The notes below the pieces were generated by a model. It searched no databases. It was given only the letters and a program-made list of their open reading frames with translations, and had not been told where the DNA came from. A stretch of DNA of 64,000 nt from Phanerochaete sordida (taxonomy: Eukaryota > Basidiomycota > Agaricomycetes > Polyporales > Phanerochaetaceae): positions 124,001 to 188,000 of the forward strand of contig BPQB01000051.1 of NCBI GenBank assembly GCA_019973155.2, written 5' to 3'. Shown in pieces: positions 9,001-17,635 of this stretch; position 1 is the stretch's first letter, and each line of letters begins with the position of its first letter. The position numbers and the translations under genes were made by a program.

Positions 9001-11452
9001 TTGACCTGGCTGTAGTTCTCGTAAGATCTCGTCCCAGGCTGGGTTGCATGTCATCGTGAGGAAGATATCGACCTTGCGATAGTGCCGTGCAATGGCCATC
9101 GAGTCTTGGTAAATCTGATGCATGTGTCGAGCTCCGCCAATGTATGACGACGGCAAGATGACCTTCGTCCCGACTTGATTGAGGTCGACGTTGTCACCGC
9201 CAGCACCGACAGCATCTTCCAGTCCGCTGTAGAGAACTGCTCGGATCGTCGATTGGTTTGCACGGTTCCAGCGTAGACGTTCTTGATCAGCTTGGGCCCA
9301 CATGTCGACCATGAACTCTTGCAGGAGACGCCCACTGCGAAGGATGGTAGAGAACTCGCCTTGCCGATCGTGGAGTCGAAACGCGGCCCAGCGTGTGAGA
9401 GTCAGCTTGCGTGGGTTCGGCTTCTCGGGCTCGTGGAGGCGTAGCTGCCAATGCCATCCATGCTCGCCGTAGGGAAAGAGGAGGACGTAATGCAGGGGCG
9501 CGTATGCTGGATGAGCCTCGCTGATATGCATGAGCCCATCAGCGCGGTCACGGAGTACAATGTCGCGATGGTCGGCATCCCATGATGCTGCGTCGGGAAT
9601 GATAACGGCCACCTCGTCTGCAGTCGGTAGATTGTATCGTCGTCGGTCGTTGCTTGAGAGGCAGTGAAGCGAGAGTGAGACATCCACGCCGCCATCGTGT
9701 TCTTGCAGAATTTCGTGCGCATGGCGGAATATTGGTGCGTAGCGGTGATGTTCGAGAAGCATCTGCTGGAGAGCGGCCATTGTGTCATTGCTGAGGTCGG
9801 AATTGCGACTGTTGCGGATCTGCAGAGCCTCCTGTCCGTCGTAGATGTAGAGCTGACAGTACTTCGGATCGTCGTCAGGAGTTTCGAGGGAGCTGATCAT
9901 ATGACAGAGTTGGCCATGAATACGGAAGACATAGGGGGCGCGTCCAGTGTTGGGCACTCGGTCGTCGATCTTGGCGTGCAGCGACGTAAAGGCGAGAGCG
10001 TTGTTGTATCGCCGAATGTGCTGTCGGAACTCAATGGCATCGTCGCTCGTCGGGTCGGTGAGTAGAGTTCGGAGTGGCGAAGGAGGAGGTTGCAGTGCCG
10101 GCAAGCGGACCAAGCCATGGTCGCAGCAGATGCCAAATTCGGGGTGCAGGACACGGGAGTCTGATGTCTTCTCAGCGTCCCAGTGGAGTGCACTGCACTC
10201 GGGACACTGTACATTCATTCGGCCAAGATTATGGCGCGCACTTGGCTCTCTATAAGGCTGCCTTGCATGCATATACAGCAGAGGCTCAGAATCTGCGCTC
10301 ATAATTGTCAGAATTTTCAAGTTGTAGTTGAGATCAATGTGTGTATGATGCTCACCTGCTATCCTTCGGCGTGAGACCGCATTTCGCGAAGGATCATCGG
10401 TCCTGCGAGCAGAAGGGTATTGCGGAATGCTGTCACTGCCTTCGTGCGATCCCGCCACTTCGTGTTCCAGCACAGGTAGGCCCGCGGGAGCTCTTTCTGC
10501 GGATTGTGGGGCCTGATTGCGACTGTGAGCGAGAGCGCGCTCTTGCGCTTCACGCTCCCGACGCCGTCGCTGACCTTCCGAATAACGGTATCCAGGTATA
10601 GGAGCAGGGGAATTGCGACTGCGAGCGAGAGCTCGCTCCTGTGCTTCGCGCTCCCGACGCCGTCGCTGACCTTCTGAACGCCGATTTCTAGGGATAGGAG
10701 CAGGGGGAGACACAGGCACACCACTGAGTGGTGAGGCGCCTGGCACATCTCCAAGCGATCCACGATTGCGAGAGACACTTGCTGCACTCGCCGCAACCAC
10801 GGGATGTCGGTTGACATGCTCCCCTTCCGAATTGTTGCCAGATGTGGGTTCGTTCAGTTGACTCAGAGGCGTGGGCGGAACCGTTGCTGCAGGCATAGTA
10901 TTCGTGTGCGAGGACGAATGAAGTGTATTGACTTCGCCGCGCGAAGGCGACGGCGGATGTCTATGCCATTCAGTCTGTACGTGAGGCTGGGAACTGGGCC
11001 GTGCAAAGCTGAGGTCGTGCGTGGGTGGAGGCGTAGCCAGCTGTTGATTGTTGCGGACATTACGCAACTGAGCGAGTCCCAGGCTCGCGAGCGAGTCTGA
11101 CGGCGCATCTGCATCGCGTTCACTGTGTTCTGGAAGCAGGTGCTCCGCAAGCTGTGGGAGGGCGAATGGTATGGGGCCGGAAGCATCGCCTTCTTCCTCG
11201 AGGTCTGACTCGGAATCAGTCACAGGCGGTGAGCGCCACACAGACGATGGGACAGGCTGAAAGGCGCCGCCGCGAGGCGCCTTCCGTGGGGTACGCAGCG
11301 GTGTCGATGGTTGCGTTTCAGCCTGGGACGGCCTGCGCCGTCGAGTTGGGCTCTCGAGCAGTTCTTCTCGCGCGCGCCGGTCTTGATAGCGCTGCTCCTG
11401 CTGCAACCGCTGCGGTGTGTTCTGGCCCTGTCGAGGAAGGCTGGCATGAGGC
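6043..11452 (-). CDS. Helitron transposase (HUH Rep plus PIF1-type helicase)
   Basis: This is the rolling-circle transposase of a Helitron. The open frame runs from a splice acceptor at 11452 to the stop at 6043, about 1,781 aa once one intron (10293-10355, 63 nt) is removed. That intron is a multiple of three without an in-frame stop, has GTGAGC, a CTGAC branch site and CAG, and is easily missed. Order of parts: a low-complexity N-terminus with a duplicated 32-aa arginine/glutamate-rich unit; a Cys-rich segment (CPECSALHW); the Rep nuclease with the HUH motif PHMHLL (HMH at 8848-8856) and the paired tyrosines in KYIHKYIFKG (8437-8451); then a helicase with Walker A GPAGTGKT (7327-7350), Walker B IWDEVP, GGDFQQTLPVV and the C-terminal TINKSQGQ and YVALSRA motifs. 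No frameshift or nonsense codon is seen in the catalytic domains. The true start lies in an unresolved upstream exon (probably 11510-11695). Confidence 0.85.
10516..10707 (-). repeat. Two-copy 96-bp tandem repeat inside the transposase N-terminus
   Basis: Units 10516-10611 and 10612-10707 are near-identical and in frame. They encode a 32-aa arginine/glutamate-rich block around SEGQRRRREREAQERA twice. It reads as a recent in-frame duplication in a disordered, possibly helical, basic region. Confidence 0.7.
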
Positions 11453-12073
11453 CTGCATGATAGATAAGATGGTCAGTTGTTGCTCGACCTGATAGAACTC
11501 GGTCACGCACCGAGAACCCGGAGAACCATCGGCTTCTCTTTCTGATCTGTCTCCGGAGTCCCAAGACTGAGCTCGGTCGGCAAACGCGCAGCTTGTGGGG
11601 GAGGTAGGTGTTCGCTCCGGAGGATTTTCGGGAGAGGGCCTGCGAGAGCTGTGGTCAGGTGCACATGCGTGGGAAAAGCTGGAAAAGGCCTACATGCACG
11701 GAGAAAACAACAGAGCGTGAAGGATAGATGCTTTTTTAGGACACAGTTACGTGAGAGAAGGGGTAGCACGCGAGAATGAGAGTGTAGAGAGCGCGTCGAG
11801 CAGCGACGCGCGAGCCCGACGGCGGGCGAGCGGGCGGGCGTCAAAGCGAAAGCGAGCTGGCCAATCACGACGCGCGTTTGTCTCGAGACAATTAGACGCC
11901 TGTCCGGGGTGTTTTATTATATTAGATTGGGGTGAGCTCGCAGCCAGGAGTTGTTTTTAGCAGGTTTAAGAAGTATCTTACAGCCGTCAAAAGACCTCTC
12001 AAAGGCAGAAGGCTAACCTCAGAGAGTTTAGACGCGGTCGTGTTGGAGGTTGATGTTGGTCGAGGGGCGGTCA
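11453..12073. other. Upstream region of the Helitron gene
   Basis: Holds a likely intron (about 11453-11510, GTGCGT donor) and a probable 5' exon in the Rep reading phase without its own ATG. It also has a TATAATAAAA-like site on the minus strand near 11903-11912. I found neither the first coding exon nor a Helitron TC terminus. The right end is the insertion point of the retrotransposon. Confidence 0.35.
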
Positions 12074-12087
12074 GTGCCTGGAGGCTC
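12074..12087. repeat. Target-site duplication, 3' side of the retrotransposon
   Basis: The 14 bases GTGCCTGGAGGCTC directly abut the poly(T) run and recur exactly at 28996-29009. Confidence 0.8.
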
Positions 12088-12106
12088 TTTTTTTTTTTTT
12101 TTTTTT
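12088..12106 (-). other. Poly(A) tail of the retrotransposon
   Basis: Nineteen consecutive T on the plus strand, about 155 bases beyond the polymerase stop codon, directly against the target-site duplication. Confidence 0.8.
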
Positions 12107-12261
12107 ATATTCTCGTGGCTTATCCTGCGTACACAACGGTACATGAGCAGTGCCGGAGCCGGATCTAATCTAATCAGTCGTCCAAATACAGTCGTCTACG
12201 CACAAAACAATCGATCCCAGGGACACGCGTCATCGCCAAGCGGCTGGCGCGCGCTCGGGGC

Positions 12262-15200
12262 CTACGGGGGTTCCCAGTTCTCCAACGCCTCCCTTGTCCG
12301 CGCGTCCGCATCCCAATCCGCCATAAACGCAGTGGCGTCGCCATGTGGGCTGGACCGTCGGAACGCAGCCCACGCATCCCGACGCGCCGTGGTGTGCATG
12401 ATGACGAGCGTGCGGGGGTAAGATTTCACCTGGTGAGCCGCATTATCGGCATCCCTTCTGTCCAGGAGCTCATACCACTCGAAGGTGCCCACCATAGGGT
12501 TGAGCTGCAGAAAGTGCAATAGTTCCGAGTCGGTGGGCAGTGACATGGACGGGACGTCGTCGTCAAGTTCATCGTCCAGGAACAACGCACTGCGTGGGTT
12601 GCGAGGCCCCCGCCGAGCCGGTCGCTGGAAGGGGTGTATCCACAGGGGACAGTCGTACAGTATGTGATCTCGTGTCTCGAGTGCGTAGCCGCAGTGGCAC
12701 TGCTGTCGACCTGGCAGGTTGAACCGCTGGCGGAACTCGCCATGGGGGAAGTGTCCCGATAGGAACCGGGCCGCCCTGGCAAATTCCTTAACCGAAGATC
12801 CCAGCGTCTTGAACAGATAGTGGGAGCGTGGTTTGTGCGTGACCCGGGCGTGATAGTCCTTCCGCAGAAGATTATGGTGTCCACGGTATGTGTCGCTGTC
12901 CATCATCGTGCGCCAGTGACCGAGTGCAGCAGAAGTGGCGTCTTGTCTTGCCTTGGCGTATGACGTGTACGGGGGTTGCACGCCGTAGAGAGAGGCTTTC
13001 GCTTGACCATCTACAAATTCGTTTTGGGCAATGCCTTCGTGTGCTGGGCACCAGTGTAATGTGACCCGGTGGTCGTCCGCAGCCGCCAGGAACGACCGAA
13101 TAACACGACAGATGAGTATAGCCTGCATTTGTCCCGGTCCGCGTTCACACTTGGTCGCTTTATCCACGACAGCCCGATTATCCGTGAAGACATGGATGTG
13201 TCGAACAGAGTGCGGGAGCGACGCAGTCGCATCAGCTAGACCTCTCGCGAGTGCGGTGATCTCTGCATCGTATGGCGTTACATTTCCCAGACCAAGTGTC
13301 CCGGAGGTGCGTATGCGGTCACTGTCGTAGATAGCCCAGGCCGCCCCGGACCCCGGGGCTCCATCGTTTGTCCCCGCAGACCCGTCAGTGAACAGTACCC
13401 GGTTTGTTGGGTCCTGTAAGATGGCGCGTAATCGCGGTCGGAAGTCCTGCATGAGCCAATCACGGAAGGCGTCCTTGTTCCCCTTTGGTGGCGCGTCAGG
13501 AGCGAGGTCAATCTGTAGCCGGTGGGCGTACAGATCGCGCAGCCGCCGTCCCGGGCAGCATTCGTCATCCAGTGGGTAGAAGGGTTCCTGGCTTTTGAGG
13601 GCTAGGATCGCCGCGACCTTAACCGGCGACTGATCATGTGGTAGAATACCGCCATCCCCGGGAATTCTGCCCTCGACGGCAGGGCGTTGTAGTCTCTGCG
13701 CGGTCATGCGCACCGGGTGGTACATTTGTACCGTGTTCAGTCTGAGGGCTGCTCTCGTCATGTACCGGTCAATTTGTGTTCGGATGGGGATGAGACCCGC
13801 CGCCATGTCCAGGGCGCCTACTGGGGTGGTACGAAAGCAGCCCGATATCCATCGTGCGGCTCGTGTCTGAGCATGTTGCAGGGCGGTTGCAGCCCATTTC
13901 CTGCCTTTCCAGGACGGATGCCACCACAACTGTGCCCCATAAAGCATCAGGGGTATAATGTTCGTGATATAAAGTCGCCGTTTGTGCGTGGGGTCGAGTC
14001 CTCGCACAGAGTTGCCGAGCAGACGCATTGCGGCGATGGAGCTCGTGGCGGCAGTGGCGTAATATTGTACATGATGCCTGAAGGACAGGGCAGGGTCCAG
14101 GTAAAATCCGAGGTATCGCATAGTAGTCTTGGGCGGGACGCGCTGTGCTCCAATGGTGGTGTCAAGCACGAGCTCCGGACCCAGAGTTGTGGCCTTTGGG
14201 CGGGTGCGTTTTGGGAAGTGCATTAGTTCGAGTTTATCCGGCTCCACCGTGAGGCCAAGTTTGTGGAGGTCAGAGGTGAGCCCTGTGAAGATACGATTGA
14301 TGTTCTGGTTGTTGCGTGTGAGGGCGTCTGGGCCTGCAGGACTGCTTGCGCTGATAAGGCCATCATCAACATAAAATTGGATGGTGCTGTCCGAGTTATC
14401 GGGTGGATTTGTATGTATCGGAGCCCATTTGTGCAATATGGGAGCAATGTATAGTCCAGCCAGGATGGGCGATAATGCAGAGCCCTGGCCGACGCCGACT
14501 GTGAAGTCCGTTGGGTCCAGCATTTCCCCGTTAAAGATGAATTGTGTCTGTCGGCCGACCAGGTAATCGTCAAAGAAGGCACACAGATGTGTGGAGAAGC
14601 CCTGCTTCCTCAGGACGTCAGTGAGGAGGTCATGCTGTATGGATGGGAAAAATTGCGCCACATCCAGTAGGAGGGCTGATGTGGAGCGGCCTTGTGCCCA
14701 AGCCGTGCGGACGTTGTGGATCAGGGCCATTCCCGCATCCGTAGTGCTGTACTGGATAGTCCCACCATATTGGCACGGGTGCATGATGGAGTATTTCTGG
14801 CCGTCGAATTGTAGGCGGGCCGCAATCATCTTTTCCAGGAGCTTTCCGATGCAGTTAAGGAGGACGATCGGCCGGTATGCCTTGGCCTTGGTATAATCCA
14901 CTTTATTCGGCTTGGGTACAACCACTGTGCAAGAGCGCTTGAAGAAAGTGGGCGTGATTCCGTGTGTGATGCAGGCATTAAATAGCGCCACAAGGCGTGG
15001 CGCCACATGCTCGTGCTCAGCAGACAGCTGCTTGAGCCATTGCCAGTTAAGGTGATCTGGGCCAGGGCAGGACGAATTGTTTGTCCTCCGCAAGTGGTCG
15101 TCGAACTCTGCCCTCGTAAATGGGGGAAAGTCTCGTTGGGGGAGCTGTGGAATATCATCAAGGATGGTCCGGTCGCCGGTCCGTTGGGATGGGGTGAATT

Positions 15201-16746
15201 GGTCCTGCAGTGTGGCGCGCGTCTGTTCGCCCGTCTCAGCAGCCATCCCGTTCGCAGTGGTGAGGTTTATGTGATGGCGCGTCTTTCGCGGGCGTGTCCA
15301 CGCCACCGCCTCCCATACGCTCTTGGCCTGAAGCTTCGCAAGTAGCGAGTCAAAGAGGGTTTTCTTGGCTTTCCTGGTCGCGCGGCGCAGACTTTGATGT
15401 GTGGCGGCGCAGCGGTCCCGCAGTCGGAGAGTCTGCAGGTGTAGGTCTCTGAGAAGGCGGACGTTGCCGGCCCGCGCCGCCTGTCGTTTGTCTTGGCGGG
15501 CGAGCCTCAGCTCCGCTCGATCTCGGCGGAGTGCCCGCGCCCGGACCGAGCAGTCCGCGTCCCACCAGGATTTGGAATGCGCGGTGTGGTGAGGGGCCCG
15601 AGCATGAGCGTGCCATGCATTGTCTGTGACGTTCTGTAGCATTTCGCCCGTTCGCTCCACATCCTCACGGTTCCCGTACTGCGTCGGCAGCGCCGTGATG
15701 CCCTCAGCGATGTCGTGCAAATATTGCGTGACTGCCTCAGCATTTCGTCCGATAGTAGGGATACAGCGGGCCATCGGGTGGATGGGCATCGTCCAGCGCA
15801 GTACGGCGTGGTCGCTTCGGAAGCGGTGGTCCATAAGGACTTCCAGTGAGTCGTAGGAGCCTAGCGAGCTATCCACCCACGTAAGGTCCAGCACTCCTGG
15901 GCGTAGTCGGGGGTTGTTAGATTGCCAGGTGGGTGGCCCGTTGGGATCATTGAGGAGGGATAGTTGCAGCTCAGTCGTGGCGAGCTGAATCAGGTCGTCA
16001 CATGCCGCGACTTTTGTGCGCGCCGGTCGTTGGTCAGCCTGTTCCGCACCGTCGCCATTCCACATGGGGTGGCGTAGATTGAAGTCTCCAGTCATGAAGC
16101 TGAGCTGAGGCATGCGGTCCACGCAATCAAGTGCGTGGCGGACCGCCTCGTGAGAAGACGAGTCATTATACACATTCAGGAAGTGCAGTGCGCCAGTGGG
16201 GAGCGAAAGCGTCACCAGAAGGGCATCCGGGTGGTTGAGGATGCCTGCTCTGATTGTCGGGTGTGCCGCTTGCCAACGCTTGTGGACGTAGACAGCGACT
16301 CGCGATGTGGCCGACGCCCCCAAGCAGGTGAAGTTGGGGTGCGCCACTGTGTTGATATAGTTTTCGCCCTCCGGGCGGGTGCAGGAGGGGACAGTTTTAA
16401 TCACTCCCCAGTAGATTTCCTGCACACATATAATATCCGTCTCGCGGAATTGTTCCAGGAGCAGCGTTGTGTTGATCGCCGACTTCTGTACATTGTGGCT
16501 CACGCACGCGAATGGTGCGTTTTGCGGTGTCCCATCCGTCCCGCGGATGCGACCGGGACCTAATCTCCGAGACGCGCACCCCAGGCCAGCTGGAGGTTCG
16601 CCTGTCACCGGGGAGAGGTTCCTGGGTCTGCTTGCGGTTGCCCGCCGCTCGTCCTGAGGGCCGGGAGCAGCAGTGGACCCGACAGCCCTTCGGAGCGGCA
16701 AGAGGTTCGAACCGGTTGTCTGGGACTCGTCCGTGTGGTTTATCAT
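12262..16746 (-). CDS. Retrotransposon ORF2: endonuclease, reverse transcriptase, RNase H
   Basis: Polymerase polyprotein of a non-LTR retrotransposon, 1,494 aa from the first ATG at 16746; the frame stays open to about 16905. Domains in order: an apurinic-type endonuclease (SHNVQKS, VQEIYW, GDFNLRHPMW near 16080, SDHAVL near 15800), which nicks the target; a reverse transcriptase (RPIVLLNCIGK near 14880, LLDVAQFFPSIQ, FYVDDG with YVDD at 14362-14373); an RNase H (LFTDGS near 13385, YDAEITALARGL, FTDNRAVVD, HWCPAHEGIAQNEFVD) with all expected acidic residues and the histidine; and a C-terminal Cys/His finger (CHCGYALETRDHILYDC near 12690). This order fits the Tad/R1-like group of fungal LINEs. 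No stop or frameshift is seen, so it may be active. Stop codon at 12262, short 3'-UTR, then poly(A). Confidence 0.9.
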   Translation of the reverse strand: MINHTDESQTTGSNLLPLRRAVGSTAAPGPQDERRATASRPRNLSPVTGEPPAGLGCASRRLGPGRIRGTDGTPQNAPFACVSHNVQKSAINTTLLLEQFRETDIICVQEIYWGVIKTVPSCTRPEGENYINTVAHPNFTCLGASATSRVAVYVHKRWQAAHPTIRAGILNHPDALLVTLSLPTGALHFLNVYNDSSSHEAVRHALDCVDRMPQLSFMTGDFNLRHPMWNGDGAEQADQRPARTKVAACDDLIQLATTELQLSLLNDPNGPPTWQSNNPRLRPGVLDLTWVDSSLGSYDSLEVLMDHRFRSDHAVLRWTMPIHPMARCIPTIGRNAEAVTQYLHDIAEGITALPTQYGNREDVERTGEMLQNVTDNAWHAHARAPHHTAHSKSWWDADCSVRARALRRDRAELRLARQDKRQAARAGNVRLLRDLHLQTLRLRDRCAATHQSLRRATRKAKKTLFDSLLAKLQAKSVWEAVAWTRPRKTRHHINLTTANGMAAETGEQTRATLQDQFTPSQRTGDRTILDDIPQLPQRDFPPFTRAEFDDHLRRTNNSSCPGPDHLNWQWLKQLSAEHEHVAPRLVALFNACITHGITPTFFKRSCTVVVPKPNKVDYTKAKAYRPIVLLNCIGKLLEKMIAARLQFDGQKYSIMHPCQYGGTIQYSTTDAGMALIHNVRTAWAQGRSTSALLLDVAQFFPSIQHDLLTDVLRKQGFSTHLCAFFDDYLVGRQTQFIFNGEMLDPTDFTVGVGQGSALSPILAGLYIAPILHKWAPIHTNPPDNSDSTIQFYVDDGLISASSPAGPDALTRNNQNINRIFTGLTSDLHKLGLTVEPDKLELMHFPKRTRPKATTLGPELVLDTTIGAQRVPPKTTMRYLGFYLDPALSFRHHVQYYATAATSSIAAMRLLGNSVRGLDPTHKRRLYITNIIPLMLYGAQLWWHPSWKGRKWAATALQHAQTRAARWISGCFRTTPVGALDMAAGLIPIRTQIDRYMTRAALRLNTVQMYHPVRMTAQRLQRPAVEGRIPGDGGILPHDQSPVKVAAILALKSQEPFYPLDDECCPGRRLRDLYAHRLQIDLAPDAPPKGNKDAFRDWLMQDFRPRLRAILQDPTNRVLFTDGSAGTNDGAPGSGAAWAIYDSDRIRTSGTLGLGNVTPYDAEITALARGLADATASLPHSVRHIHVFTDNRAVVDKATKCERGPGQMQAILICRVIRSFLAAADDHRVTLHWCPAHEGIAQNEFVDGQAKASLYGVQPPYTSYAKARQDATSAALGHWRTMMDSDTYRGHHNLLRKDYHARVTHKPRSHYLFKTLGSSVKEFARAARFLSGHFPHGEFRQRFNLPGRQQCHCGYALETRDHILYDCPLWIHPFQRPARRGPRNPRSALFLDDELDDDVPSMSLPTDSELLHFLQLNPMVGTFEWYELLDRRDADNAAHQVKSYPRTLVIMHTTARRDAWAAFRRSSPHGDATAFMADWDADARTREALENWEPP

Positions 16747-17635
16747 CGTAGTATTGTGTGCAGGTAGTGTAGGACGCCGCCAGAGACCCGGCGGCGGGGC
16801 ATTGGGTCCTGTGTTGTCCCCGAGTGTCTCGGCACCCTCGGTGTCAACGGTGGGCCCGCTTGCCTCCAGCGTGATAGGCCTCAATCCGAATTTGCACGCA
16901 ATCACCGTTGTCCGTCGCCTCGGCGATGCGTGCCTGGGCCGAGCTTTCCTGTCCTGCTCACCTCGGAGCAGTCAGTAGATGCGGGCGTCGTCCCAGTCGA
17001 CTGTAGGCCAGTGTTCTTAAAGGCCGCACTAGAAAAGCCTGCAGTCTTTGGCCACCGTACAGAGCAGCCTAGCACCGGCCGAGGGGTGCCCTAACCGTGC
17101 CGCTGTGTACGTTTCATACCATAATGTTTTCGGCGCGGATTCTCCAAGGTGTCCTTCTGCTAACTTGTCCAATATTACCTTTTACATGGCTGTGGCCCAT
17201 GGCCTCAGGCGTTACAGTACGACGCAGGCATTCGCAGTCTTGGTCTCAGTGTGTGCGTGACCCCGTATATGATATTCAGCTGTGCTGGTACAAGTACATG
17301 TGTCAAGTGCGTGGCCGCAGAGGAAGGCATGTCAATGGGAGAGCAGGTCGGCTAAGGCCTGGGAAGGTCGGGCAGTGCATGGGGTCGTGTATCGACTGCG
17401 GGCGGGGATTGGAACCTATATTTCACGTCCTGCAGCGAACGATGAGACGAGCGTGTGTGTTGGCAGCGGAATCGGAGAAGAGACAGTCGCATCGTGGCAA
17501 GCCTATGGTACAGCGTAAACGGAGTAGGCGAGGAAGGTCGTAATAGTCGTCACGGGTCATGAGCGAAATGGGTGAGTGCATACGTGTGTGTCATTGGGTC
17601 GTGATACGGGGTCGCGCGTCGGTGCCCAAGGGTCG
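16747..17635 (-). other. Spacer between ORF1 and ORF2 of the retrotransposon
   Basis: No separate gene seen. The ORF2 frame remains open to 16905 without an ATG. A TTTAAG-like core lies near 17017 on the minus strand. Confidence 0.4.

Noticed and set aside
12088..12106. T19 as a simple homopolymer or terminator
   Set aside because: Its place behind a LINE polymerase and next to a duplicated 14-mer makes it the poly(A) end of the element.
16747..16905. ORF2 start at a GTG at 16905
   Set aside because: No reason to use a non-ATG start in a eukaryote; the first ATG is at 16746.
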